A stretch of DNA of 32,955 nt, taken from CAVSWN01 sp046728115. Lineage in GTDB: Bacteria > Acidobacteriota > Vicinamibacteria > Vicinamibacterales > CAVVIG01. A model generated the notes under the pieces. The model saw nothing but the letters and a program-made list of their open reading frames with translations, made no database searches and was not told where the DNA came from. The stretch covers positions 1 through 32,955 of the forward strand of contig JBKPDW010000598.1 of assembly GCA_046728115.1 (NCBI GenBank), read 5' to 3'. Made by a program: the position numbers and the translations under genes. Below are positions 7,132 through 14,532 of this stretch, piece after piece (positions within the stretch are counted from its first letter, which is position 1; each line of letters begins with the position of its first letter).

Positions 7132-8571
7132 TCATCCCCCCGCATCGATCATCCTCTTGTAGACGATGGCAGCGACGATCGCCATAACGCCAAGGTCCAC
7201 CAAAAATACTGCATGAATGCTCGTGCCGCCCAGAACCCCAGCAATGAAGGGGCTGCTCGCCATTCCCACCAGCGATGCGCTGGTCAGCATCCCGAACCCT
7301 GCGCCATGCGCGCGCGACGGGATGACGCTTCCGGCAGCGCTGTACGACGCCGTCATCGCTGCGCCGACGCCAAGGCCGAACGCCACGGATGCGGCGCTCA
7401 TCAGCCAGACCCGACCTGAAAGCGCAAACAAACCGGACCCGAGCGCCGCGGCACACGCGCCGCCAGCGATCACCAGACGCGCGGGATACCGTCGCAGCAG
7501 CCAACCGCAGAAGTGATGACCCAAGGCGCCCGTGCACGCCATGATCGAGAACAGCACGCCCGCAACGACTGGCACGCGCGCGTGCACCACGCCGACCTGT
7601 TCGACGTACAGGGGGAGGATCGGACCAAAACTTCGATCGGCGAACTGGAGGCCGAAGATCACGGCCATCATCAACATGAAGTTCTCGAACGCGAGCACGC
7701 TGCGAAACGTGACCCGACCACTCTCGGTCGTTTCCTCGTCCGTCGCATGCGTACGCCGTTCGTCATACATCGCCCAGACCACGAGCAAGCCAATCAGGTA
7801 GAACAGCGCCGTGACGACGAACGCCCGACGCAGACCGACGAACCCGGCGAGCACGCCGCCGATCACGGGTCCGAGGGCGGGCCCCAGCCGCTGCGCCGTC
7901 TGTACGAGGCCGATGGCCGACGGCATGCGATCGCGAGGCGCCGATTCTGCAGCCATTGCGACCGACAACGAGCCGTAGCCGGCAAACAAGCCCTGCACCG
8001 AGCGCAGGGCGAACACGTGCCACGCGCGGGTGACGAACGCCATCGCCGTCATCAGGACGACAAAGCTGAGCATCGATCGCTCGACCATGATCTTGCGGCC
8101 GTACCGATCGCCGAGCCGTCCCCAGGCCGGCGCCAGGACCGCCGTCAGCGCGGGAGTCACGCCAAGGCTGGCGCCGGTCCAGAGCGCGATGGGGCCGACA
8201 CCGGTGACACCGAGTTGGGCGATGAACAGCGGCAGAAACGGCATGACCAGCGTAAAACCGGTGAAGCCGAGGAAACTCGCCGCCGTGACGGCGTAGATGT
8301 TCCGCTGCCATGAATCGGGTGCCTGGTGCCTGGTGCGTGGTGCTTGGTGCTGAGTGCCTGGTGCTTGGTGCTGAGTGCCTGGTGCTTGGTGCTGAGTGCC
8401 TGGTGCCTGGTGCTGAGTGCCAGGTGCCGCGTGCTGAGTGCCCGGTCTCTGGTGCGCGGCGTCTGCTGGTTGATGCACGCTGTTCAATGGCACGGTCGGT
8501 GTTGAAGCCACATCGCGCTGAGCACTTTGGGACCCGGCACCTGGCACTGTAGCACCATGGCACCGTGGCAA
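7132..8571 (-). CDS. Major facilitator superfamily transporter with repeat-encoded N-terminal extension
   Basis: From about residue 90 this is a standard 12-helix MFS permease of the drug/sugar efflux type, about 390 residues. It begins WQRNIYAVTAASFLGFTGF and has the loop 2-3 signature GRLGDRYGRK. Substrate is unknown. The first ~90 residues are abnormal: a hydrophilic stretch with a 7-residue period (GTQHQAP and variants), encoded by a 20-copy heptamer array. No in-frame ATG exists before the first helix; the ATG next to the core is out of frame. The furthest in-frame start is TTG at 8571, and GTG at 8511, 8493 or 8478 are alternatives. All lie upstream of the array, so the array must be read through for the permease to be made. 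glpX lies 9 nt upstream. Confidence 0.85.
   Translation of the reverse strand: MPRCHGATVPGAGSQSAQRDVASTPTVPLNSVHQPADAAHQRPGTQHAAPGTQHQAPGTQHQAPGTQHQAPGTQHQAPRTRHQAPDSWQRNIYAVTAASFLGFTGFTLVMPFLPLFIAQLGVTGVGPIALWTGASLGVTPALTAVLAPAWGRLGDRYGRKIMVERSMLSFVVLMTAMAFVTRAWHVFALRSVQGLFAGYGSLSVAMAAESAPRDRMPSAIGLVQTAQRLGPALGPVIGGVLAGFVGLRRAFVVTALFYLIGLLVVWAMYDERRTHATDEETTESGRVTFRSVLAFENFMLMMAVIFGLQFADRSFGPILPLYVEQVGVVHARVPVVAGVLFSIMACTGALGHHFCGWLLRRYPARLVIAGGACAAALGSGLFALSGRVWLMSAASVAFGLGVGAAMTASYSAAGSVIPSRAHGAGFGMLTSASLVGMASSPFIAGVLGGTSIHAVFLVDLGVMAIVAAIVYKRMIDAGG
8318..8457. repeat. Array of 20 heptamers, unit GGTGCCT/GGTGCTG/AGTGCCT
   Basis: Twenty consecutive 7-nt units fill exactly 140 nt. The middle part (8339-8401) is three copies of the 21-nt super-unit GGTGCTT-GGTGCTG-AGTGCCT. 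Because 21 nt is seven codons, the minus-strand reading gives a seven-residue repeat within the MFS gene. There are no spacers, so it is not a CRISPR array. Confidence 0.95.
8536..8571. repeat. GGCAC word at 7-8-nt period, five copies
   Basis: GGCAC or a one-base variant recurs at 8536, 8543, 8551, 8559 and 8567. It fills the stretch that ends at the putative TTG start of the MFS gene, 9 nt from the glpX stop codon. Confidence 0.6.
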
Positions 8572-8580
8572 CCGAACGCT

Positions 8581-9570
8581 TCAGAAATGTATTTTGACGT
8601 CGGACTCTGGCGCGACGTGAATGCTGTCCACGAAACGGATGCGATGCGGATCGTTCTGCATGATCACAGAGCTCGTGCGAATGCCGTCGCCGAAGAAGCG
8701 GACGCCGCGCATCAGCGTTCCGTCGGTCACGCCGGTGGCGGCAAAGATGACGCGTTCGCCCGGCGCGAGATCTTTCGATCGATAGACCTTCTTGAAATCG
8801 GTGATGCCCATCGCACGGCACCGCTCTTCGTGTTCGGGTTTGCTGATCACGAGCCGCGCGAGGATCTCCCCGTTGAGACATCGCATCGCCGCCGCCGTCA
8901 GCACACCTTCGGGCGCGCCACCGGTGCCCATCACCGCATGGACGCCGGTCCCGACCAGGGCCGCCGTGATGCCGGCCGAGAGATCGCCGTCGCCGATGAG
9001 ACGGATGCGTGCACCCGTGGCACGGATATCGGCGATCAATTTCTCGTGCCGCGGACGATCGAGCACGATCACCACGAGGTCCTCGACACGACGGCCGAGC
9101 GCGCGCGCGATGGCCTGCAAGTTCTCGTGGACCGGCGCGTCGAGGTTGACTGCGTCCTTCGAACTCGGACCCACGACCAGCTTTTCCATGTAGATGTCGG
9201 GAGCATGGAGCAGGCCGCCCTTGTTCGATGCGGCAAGAACGGCGATTGCGTTGGCCGCCCCTGTGGCGCACAGGTTCGTGCCTTCCAGCGGGTCGACAGC
9301 AATGTCCACCTGCGGAAAGCCGGCCGAGCCTTTGTCAGCGGCGTGCGCCTTGCCAACGCGCTCGCCGATGTAGAGCATTGGCGCCTCGTCGCGCTCGCCT
9401 TCCCCAATCACGATCGTGCCGTCGATCGGCACCGTATCCATCACGTTGCGCATGGCCTCGACGGCAACCTGATCGGACTTGTGACGATCGCCCTGTCCCA
9501 TCGTGTGCGCACAGGCGATCGCCGCCTGTTCGACAACTCTCAAGAACTCGAGTGAAAGGTCTGAATTCAT
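8581..9570 (-). CDS. glpX: Fructose-1,6-bisphosphatase, class II
   Basis: Hydrolyses fructose-1,6-bisphosphate to fructose-6-phosphate and phosphate in gluconeogenesis; in many bacteria the class II enzyme also accepts sedoheptulose-1,7-bisphosphate. The 329-residue length is standard. Family motifs are GDRHKSDQVAVEAMR near residue 27, IVIGEGERDEAPML (metal-binding acidic residues), DIAVDPLEGTNLCA (the DPLEGT phosphatase motif), and GTGGAPEGVLTAAA. The ATG at 9570 is preceded by a heptamer array (9575-9616) and has no Shine-Dalgarno. The MFS gene begins 9 nt downstream. In a genome without a visible class I enzyme here this is presumably the main FBPase. Confidence 0.96.
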   Translation of the reverse strand: MNSDLSLEFLRVVEQAAIACAHTMGQGDRHKSDQVAVEAMRNVMDTVPIDGTIVIGEGERDEAPMLYIGERVGKAHAADKGSAGFPQVDIAVDPLEGTNLCATGAANAIAVLAASNKGGLLHAPDIYMEKLVVGPSSKDAVNLDAPVHENLQAIARALGRRVEDLVVIVLDRPRHEKLIADIRATGARIRLIGDGDLSAGITAALVGTGVHAVMGTGGAPEGVLTAAAMRCLNGEILARLVISKPEHEERCRAMGITDFKKVYRSKDLAPGERVIFAATGVTDGTLMRGVRFFGDGIRTSSVIMQNDPHRIRFVDSIHVAPESDVKIHF

Positions 9571-9574
9571 ATAA

Positions 9575-9616
9575 GTCAGAAATCAGAAATCAGAAGTCAG
9601 AAGTCAGAAGTCAGAA
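9575..9616. repeat. Array of six heptamers, unit GTCAGAA
   Basis: GTCAGAA, ATCAGAA twice, then GTCAGAA three times, in perfect 7-nt phase. The array starts 5 nt from the glpX start codon, so on the coding strand the leader reads repeated TTCTGAC. Degenerate copies continue to about 9640. Confidence 0.95.
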
Positions 9617-9694
9617 GCCAAGAGTCAGTTAGAAGTCAAAATGAAAGTGTCCGGCGCCAGAACCCCGAATGCAGAGACTCGAATGCGCACTCAT

Positions 9695-9729
9695 ACTTCA
9701 GACTTCAGACTTCAGACTTCGGACTTCAG
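9695..9729. repeat. Array of five heptamers, unit ACTTCAG
   Basis: Five phased units (one with G for A) at the 3' end of the acyl-CoA dehydrogenase gene. Read on the minus strand the unit is a rotation of TGAAGTC, the unit found before dinB. The array encodes the last residues and provides the stop region of the dehydrogenase. Confidence 0.95.
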
Positions 9730-10944
9730 ACGTGATGGCGTTTCCCAGTGAGCCGGCAGCTCGCACCGAGTGGGCCGATCCGTTCTGTAGCCGAGCACGT
9801 AGTCGGCCTGCATCAATTTGTGGATCTCGCGCGTGCCCTCGTAGATCACCGCGCCTTTCGAGTTGCGCCAGAACCGGCCGGCCGGATATTCGTCGGAATA
9901 GCCGTTGGCGCCGTGGATCTGCACGGTATCGCTTGCGGCCCGCTCGGAGGCCACAGTGGCGAACCATTTCGCCAGGCCCGTTTCGCGGGTATTGCGCTGA
10001 CCGGTGTTCTTGAGCCAGGCCGACCGCAGCCAGAGCAGGCGCGCGGCCTGATAGTCCGACTCCATCTGCGCGATCATTTCTTTTACGAGCTGGTGCTGGC
10101 CGATCTCCACGCCGAACGCCTTGCGATCCTTGGCGTAGGCGACGCTGGCGTCGCGACACGCGCGAATCAGCCCAGTGGCGCCGGCGGCGACGGTGAACCG
10201 TCCCTGGTCGAGCGCAAACATCGCGATCTTGAAGCCCTCGCCGGGCCGGCCGAGCATGTTCTCCTCGGCGACCTCGACCTCGTCCATCTTGAAGAACCCG
10301 GTATTGCCGGCGAGGATGCCCCACTTCTCTTTCATCGGCCCGCTCGAGAAACCCTTCAACGTGCGTTCGACGATGAACGCGCTCAGGCCCGACGGATCGC
10401 GCTGCTTCTTCTTTTCGATATCGGTCCAGGCGATGACCAGGAAGTGATCGGCGACATCGGCGAGCGAGATCCAGCTCTTCTCGCCCGTGATCAGGTACCG
10501 ATCCCCTTTCCGGATCGCGGTCGTCTGAATCGCGCGCGCGTCGCTCCCCGCACCGGGTTCGGTGAGGCCGTAGCCGGAAATCTTCGTGCCCTGCGCCTGC
10601 GGCACGAGATACCGGCGCTTCTGATCTTCCGTGCCCCACGTGAGCAACGACAGGCAACTGAGGCCCGCGTGTACCGACATGATCACGCGCAGCGACGTGT
10701 CCACGTATTCGAGTTCCTCGCTGGCCAAGCCGAGGCAGATGTAGTCCATGCCGGCGCCGCCGTACTCCTGTGGCACCGAGATTCCGAGCAGCCCCAGCCT
10801 GGCCATGCCGCCCAGGATCCGATCGCGATCGAAATGATGCCGGCGATCGTTTTCGCGGATGAAGGGCGCCACTTCCCGCGACGCCCATTCCCGCACCGAT
10901 TGTTCGAGGAGACGCTGCTCTTCCGTGAAACTGAAATCAATCAT
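9712..10944 (-). CDS. Acyl-CoA dehydrogenase (glutaryl-CoA dehydrogenase-like subgroup possible)
   Basis: FAD-dependent alpha,beta-dehydrogenation of an acyl-CoA thioester, passing electrons to ETF. Seen in the 410 residues are the N-terminal helical domain, the middle-domain flavin motif GYGLTEPGAGSDA near residue 130 with WISLADVADHFLVIAW, and the C-terminal domain with QIHGANGYSDEYP and VIYEGTREIHKLM. Glu369 in YEGT is the expected catalytic base. The family normally ends soon after that helix. Here a tail of about 35 residues follows and finishes SRLKSEV, read from the ACTTCAG heptamer array. Chain-length specificity cannot be read from sequence. A gene for SAM hydroxide adenosyltransferase ends 51 nt upstream. 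Confidence 0.93.
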   Translation of the reverse strand: MIDFSFTEEQRLLEQSVREWASREVAPFIRENDRRHHFDRDRILGGMARLGLLGISVPQEYGGAGMDYICLGLASEELEYVDTSLRVIMSVHAGLSCLSLLTWGTEDQKRRYLVPQAQGTKISGYGLTEPGAGSDARAIQTTAIRKGDRYLITGEKSWISLADVADHFLVIAWTDIEKKKQRDPSGLSAFIVERTLKGFSSGPMKEKWGILAGNTGFFKMDEVEVAEENMLGRPGEGFKIAMFALDQGRFTVAAGATGLIRACRDASVAYAKDRKAFGVEIGQHQLVKEMIAQMESDYQAARLLWLRSAWLKNTGQRNTRETGLAKWFATVASERAASDTVQIHGANGYSDEYPAGRFWRNSKGAVIYEGTREIHKLMQADYVLGYRTDRPTRCELPAHWETPSRLKSEV

Positions 10945-10995
10945 GGCCAGGCAGGTTCCAGTGGGTCAGGTTGCGCAAACAAGCGCCGGATCCTA

Positions 10996-11787
10996 TCACG
11001 CGCGACGGGCGATCTGCACGACGGCGCCGCGACCCAGATTGAGAGCGGCAGCCGCGCTGGCTCCGTTTGCGGCGATCTCGAGATGATCGGTGCTGCCAAA
11101 GAGCGCGCATAATTCGCCCACGGCAGCGTCGGTGTACGCCGAGACGACTTTCGACACGACTCGTCCGCCAATCTCGATTTCGAGCGTGCCGCCCGCCAGC
11201 TTGTCGAACGTCCGGCGATCGATGTTCGTGATGAGATTTCCAAACCGATCGACACGCAGCACTTCGCCCACCACGCGATCGCCATCCAGCCGGGGATGCG
11301 GCAGATCGAGGCGATGGATGACGCCCGCGGGCCGGCCGAGCGCCACGAGTTCAATCCCCTTCGCCAGCCACGCAGCGGCGGGCGCAAAGCGATCCCGCCC
11401 TTCGAACGTCCGGCTGACGGTGGGTCGGGCGTAGCGACGTTCGCTCAATTCGACGACGCGCTTCGGCGGATGCTCGTCCAGTGCGGCGGTCAGCACACCG
11501 TTGTCGGGCGCCACGAACTTGTAGTCGCCCGCCTCGGCGGCAATTCCGCGCCGCGTCGAACCAACGCCCGGATCGACGACAACCAGAAAGATCGTTCCAG
11601 CCGGGAAGTACTTGTAGGCTGCCGCCAGTTCGAGCGCGCCGGCCACCACGTCGTGGGCCGGCACATCGTGCGTGATGTCCACCAGGGTGACGTCGGGGCA
11701 GATTGTCAGGGCCACGCCTTTCATGGTGCCCGCGTAGTGGTCCCGTGTCCCGAAGTCGGTCAGCAACGCGATTACCGGACGGGGCAT
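10996..11787 (-). CDS. SAM hydroxide adenosyltransferase (SAM hydrolase, DUF62 family)
   Basis: Family members split S-adenosylmethionine with hydroxide to adenosine and methionine. Family landmarks in the 263 residues are LLTDFGTRDHYAGTMKG near the N-terminus, VDITHDVPAHDV, VVVDPGVGSTRRGIA, VAPDNGVL, and in the C-terminal domain DRFGNLITNI and ANGAS. The frame is open 13 codons further upstream, but I chose the ATG at 11787 because the family begins at this point (MPRPVIALLTDFG). The related fluorinase/chlorinase is less likely because no halogenase-specific insertion is evident. The physiological role of the family is still poorly defined. Confidence 0.9.
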   Translation of the reverse strand: MPRPVIALLTDFGTRDHYAGTMKGVALTICPDVTLVDITHDVPAHDVVAGALELAAAYKYFPAGTIFLVVVDPGVGSTRRGIAAEAGDYKFVAPDNGVLTAALDEHPPKRVVELSERRYARPTVSRTFEGRDRFAPAAAWLAKGIELVALGRPAGVIHRLDLPHPRLDGDRVVGEVLRVDRFGNLITNIDRRTFDKLAGGTLEIEIGGRVVSKVVSAYTDAAVGELCALFGSTDHLEIAANGASAAAALNLGRGAVVQIARRA

Positions 11788-11827
11788 AGCACTATCGTAG
11801 TGCGAATTGCCGCTGCCCTCGATCAAT

Positions 11828-11852
11828 CAGCAATCGGCGCTCAGCAATCGGC
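11828..11852. repeat. CAGCAATCGGC direct repeat, 14-nt period
   Basis: CAGCAATCGGC at 11828-11838 and 11842-11852. The spacing is two heptamers. It lies in the gap between the methyltransferase-like gene stop and the SAM hydroxide adenosyltransferase start. Confidence 0.65.
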
Positions 11853-11857
11853 AGATT

Positions 11858-12508
11858 TCAGGCTGGCTTTCGAAAGAGAATTTCTCGCAGGTTGTTCTGC
11901 AGCAGGAACGAATCCGAGACGCGCAGCGATCCGAACAGGCGTAGCACGTCACGGTTCGGCATGATGGCTTGCGGCGTACCAGATGCGGGGTACGACCGGT
12001 GTTTCAGGTTCAGGTCGTCGACGACGATATATTTCGTGTAGCGCCCGGCTGGCGCCTGTTTGATCGCGAAAAATGCCAGGAGCGACCCGTCGGGTCCAAG
12101 CAGGCGGGTCAGCTCGGTCGCGAGCGTCTGCGCGCATCGACGGTCGAGGTAGTCGAACATATCCCAACAGAGAATCCCATCGACGGTCGTACCCGTCTGT
12201 CGAAAACGCGTCTGGAGGAACGCGGGGAATCCCGAGATGGTTCCCGTCCGCACATGGCGATCGAGATCGGCGAACAGATCTTCGACGAAGATCTTGCAAC
12301 CCAGACGCTCGCCGAAAAACGTGACGTTGCTCCCGACAACCGGACCGAGGTCCAGCAGAACAGGGGAAGGTCGCCCGCTGAACGACGTCAGGAACTTGCG
12401 AAGCGCTTTGGTCGCGAAAACAGGCTCCCCTTTGCCTGCCGCCGAGAGCTGGGGCGGCCGGGGATCGACGTCCTGCCTGCGCGGCGCGAGACGGTCGAGG
12501 AGACCCAT
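11858..12508 (-). CDS. Methyltransferase-like protein of unknown function
   Basis: A 216-residue soluble protein with a Rossmann-type methyltransferase pattern. A strand ending VLLDLGPVVGSNVTFF stands at the motif I position. It is followed by an acidic strand (CKIFVEDLF), DGILCWDMFDYLD near residue 110 at the motif IV position, and a LLGPDGSLLAFFAIK segment typical of motif V/VI. Motif I has LGP instead of the usual GxGxG, so SAM binding is plausible but not certain. The N-terminus is polar and basic. It lies directly downstream of the bactofilin gene (90 nt, filled by a repeat), so a shared transcript and an envelope or cytoskeleton link are possible. No family name recognised. Confidence 0.75.
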   Translation of the reverse strand: MGLLDRLAPRRQDVDPRPPQLSAAGKGEPVFATKALRKFLTSFSGRPSPVLLDLGPVVGSNVTFFGERLGCKIFVEDLFADLDRHVRTGTISGFPAFLQTRFRQTGTTVDGILCWDMFDYLDRRCAQTLATELTRLLGPDGSLLAFFAIKQAPAGRYTKYIVVDDLNLKHRSYPASGTPQAIMPNRDVLRLFGSLRVSDSFLLQNNLREILFRKPA

Positions 12509-12533
12509 CAGAATGGAACAAGTTTCAATTCTG

Positions 12534-12570
12534 AAGTCTCAAGTCTCAAGTTGGCCCGGCCCGAGACTTG
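12534..12570. repeat. AAGTCTC heptamers followed by an inverted copy
   Basis: AAGTCTC at 12534 and 12541 and a decayed third copy at 12548. Then CAAGTCTC (12540-12547) is matched by GAGACTTG (12563-12570), giving an 8-bp stem with a 15-nt loop between the bactofilin stop and the methyltransferase-like start. Confidence 0.8.
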
Positions 12571-12598
12571 AACATTCAGACTCGAGATCTCAGAGCTT

Positions 12599-13135
12599 TT
12601 AGCGACCTGCACCAACGGGCTGCGCGGTCGCGGCCGCAGGCTGCGGCGGAGCGGCTGGCGCTGCCGGTTTCGCCGCTTGCGCCGGCGTCGTCGCGCCCTT
12701 CCGCTGCATGTCGACACTGCCGCGGAAATGCGCGCCTTCGGCAATCGCCACACGCGGCGAGATGATGTCGCCATCCACCGATCCCTTTTCGCGGATATCG
12801 ACTTTCTCGGTCGCGGTTACATTCCCGCTGACCTCGCCGAGGACGATGACGGATTTCGCAAATACTTGCGCCTTGATCTTGCCGTTGGGACCAATCGTCA
12901 GCACATGGTCCCGCAGCTCGATGGTGCCTTCGACCTGACCTTCGATGGTCAGATCCTCGCTGCCGTTCAATTCGCCCTTGATCACAACCGATTTGCCGAT
13001 GTTCACGTTGTCCTTCTCCATGAATTGGCCCGTTTCCGCCCTGGGAGGCGGCGGAACCGCCTGGGCGGGCTGGGGCGGCTGGGGCGCGGCCGGCGGGCCG
13101 CTAGGGGGTCGGACTGCATCATCGCGTTTCCACAT
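12599..13135 (-). CDS. Bactofilin (polymer-forming cytoskeletal protein)
   Basis: Self-assembling beta-helical filament protein involved in cell shape, polarity or envelope attachment. Of the 178 residues, about 43-145 form the bactofilin core (INIGKSVVIKGELNGSEDL, EGQVEGTIEL, VSGNVTATEKVDIREKGSV, GDIISPRVAIAEGAHFRGSV), which shows the regular short-strand periodicity. The proline-rich N-terminus and the Ala/Pro/Gln-rich C-terminus are typical disordered tails. The start is supported by GGAGG five bases before the ATG (13141-13145 on this numbering). A strong sigma70-like promoter lies at 13207-13235. It is the first gene of the long minus-strand run. Confidence 0.95.
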   Translation of the reverse strand: MWKRDDAVRPPSGPPAAPQPPQPAQAVPPPPRAETGQFMEKDNVNIGKSVVIKGELNGSEDLTIEGQVEGTIELRDHVLTIGPNGKIKAQVFAKSVIVLGEVSGNVTATEKVDIREKGSVDGDIISPRVAIAEGAHFRGSVDMQRKGATTPAQAAKPAAPAAPPQPAAATAQPVGAGR

Positions 13136-13206
13136 GGATTCCTCCGCCTGTCCGTTGCGAGGACGTCAAGTTCTTGTCAGACTACTTTTCGGCGGCTGAA
13201 GCCGTC

Positions 13207-13235
13207 AGTATAGGGGACGCCTCAACCCTTGTCTA
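13207..13235 (-). promoter_or_regulatory. Sigma70-like promoter of the bactofilin gene
   Basis: On the minus strand TAGACA (13235-13230) and TATACT (13212-13207) are separated by exactly 17 nt. Each hexamer matches the consensus at five of six positions. It would give a leader of roughly 65 nt before the bactofilin ATG. Confidence 0.65.
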
Positions 13236-13241
13236 GTCCTT

Positions 13242-13273
13242 TTGTTACCGAGACTTAGCGCCAATGCTACAAT
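13242..13273 (+). promoter_or_regulatory. Possible promoter of the cysteine desulfurase gene
   Basis: TACAAT at 13268-13273 is a good -10 box 12 nt before the ATG. The best upstream hexamer, TTGTTA at 13242, is 20 nt away, which is long. If used, the leader would be only a few bases and near-leaderless, and indeed no Shine-Dalgarno is visible. Confidence 0.35.
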
Positions 13274-13285
13274 GAACGGTTCACT

Positions 13286-14455
13286 ATGCGTGTCTACTTC
13301 GACTACAACGCGACTACTCCCCTCGGGCCGGAAGTGGCCGATGAAATCGGACGTGTCACGCGCGATGTGTTTGGCAACGCCTCCAGCGTGCATTATTTCG
13401 GCCAACTCGCAAAGGCCGTCATCGACGACGCCCGCTCCGCCACGGCGGCCTTGATTGGAGGCGACACCTCGGAGGTCGTCTTCACGAGCGGCGGCACCGA
13501 GGCCGACAATGCAGCCATTCGAGGGGCTGCCGAGGCGCTGCAGACGACCGGCAAGCGCCACCTGATCGCCAGCGCGATCGAGCACGAGGCGGTGCTGAAC
13601 ACGCTCAAGGCATTGGGCCGCCGGGGATGGCGAACGACGCTGCTGCCCGTCGATCAGACGGGTGTCGTGTCGCCGGATCGACTGCGCGACGCCATCACCG
13701 ACGACACCGCCATCGTGTCCGTGATGCATGCCAACAACGAGATCGGAACGATCCAGGCGATCTCCGAGCTGGCGACGATCGCGCATGCGCACGGGGCGCT
13801 GATGCACACCGATGCCGTGCAATCGGTCGGGAAGATCACGGTGGACGTTCGCACGCTCGGAGTCGACTTGCTGTCGCTGTCCGCTCACAAGTTCAATGGA
13901 CCCAAGGGCGTCGGCGCGATGTGGATCAAGCGAGGCACTCGTTTGCTTCCAATCCTCACGGGCGGGAAGCACGAACGCAACCGCCGGGCGGGCACCGAGA
14001 ACGTTCCCGCGATTGCGGGACTTGGCGTGGCGGCCAGTCTGGCAGCCAAGAAAATCCAGACCGAAGGTCCACGCGTCGGCGCGCTGCGCGACAGGTTGGA
14101 GGACGGGATTCTGCGAGCCGTGCCCGGCACTGCCGTCAACGGCGCGCGCGAGGTGCGCGTGCCCAACACGACGAACATCAGCTTCGATCGGGTCGAAGCC
14201 GAGAGCCTTCTGATCGCGCTCGACCTGGAGGGCATCGCGGTCTCGACAGGCTCGGCCTGCTCGTCGGGGACGCTGGAACCGTCGCATGTGCTCCGCGCCA
14301 TGGGGCTCCCGACGCATCGCACGCAAAACTCGTTGCGCTTCAGCCTCGGGATGTTTTCGACGGAACAGGAAGTCGATCGGGTGATCGAAGTGCTGCCGCG
14401 ACTTGTCGGGAAGTTGAGAGGGTTGACCACGAAACCGGCGTCCGTTGGACGTTAG
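13286..14455 (+). CDS. Cysteine desulfurase (NifS/IscS family)
   Basis: PLP enzyme that removes sulfur from cysteine as an enzyme-bound persulfide. In the 389 residues, VYFDYNATTPLGPEV starts the fold, TSGGTEADNAAIRG and HANNEIGTIQ follow, the PLP lysine is Lys202 in LSLSAHKFNGPKG, and the persulfide cysteine is Cys325 in STGSACSSGT. It is next to mnmA on the same strand. This arrangement is like the Bacillus yrvO-mnmA pair, so it is likely to supply sulfur for tRNA thiolation rather than being a general Fe-S cluster desulfurase; no iscU, iscA or iscR is near. The C-terminal tail is read into CCACGAAA repeat words. Confidence 0.95.
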   Translation: MRVYFDYNATTPLGPEVADEIGRVTRDVFGNASSVHYFGQLAKAVIDDARSATAALIGGDTSEVVFTSGGTEADNAAIRGAAEALQTTGKRHLIASAIEHEAVLNTLKALGRRGWRTTLLPVDQTGVVSPDRLRDAITDDTAIVSVMHANNEIGTIQAISELATIAHAHGALMHTDAVQSVGKITVDVRTLGVDLLSLSAHKFNGPKGVGAMWIKRGTRLLPILTGGKHERNRRAGTENVPAIAGLGVAASLAAKKIQTEGPRVGALRDRLEDGILRAVPGTAVNGAREVRVPNTTNISFDRVEAESLLIALDLEGIAVSTGSACSSGTLEPSHVLRAMGLPTHRTQNSLRFSLGMFSTEQEVDRVIEVLPRLVGKLRGLTTKPASVGR

Positions 14456-14522
14456 CCACGAAAAGACGACGCCACGAAACCAAATGAGCTGGAAATTCGT
14501 CGTGTTGTCGTGCTTTCGTGGC
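14455..14522. repeat. CCACGAAA repeats in inverted arrangement
   Basis: GCCACGAAA at 14455-14463 and 14471-14479, and the exact complement TTTCGTGGC at 14514-14522. The transcript between the desulfurase stop and the mnmA start can therefore form a 9-bp outer stem, with further imperfect pairing inside. The array begins with the last base of the stop codon. Confidence 0.8.
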
Positions 14523-14532
14523 AGATCCTGAT

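Noticed and set aside
8318..8457. CRISPR-like regular repeat
   Set aside because: Units are 7 nt and contiguous, with no unique spacers and no cas genes in the window.
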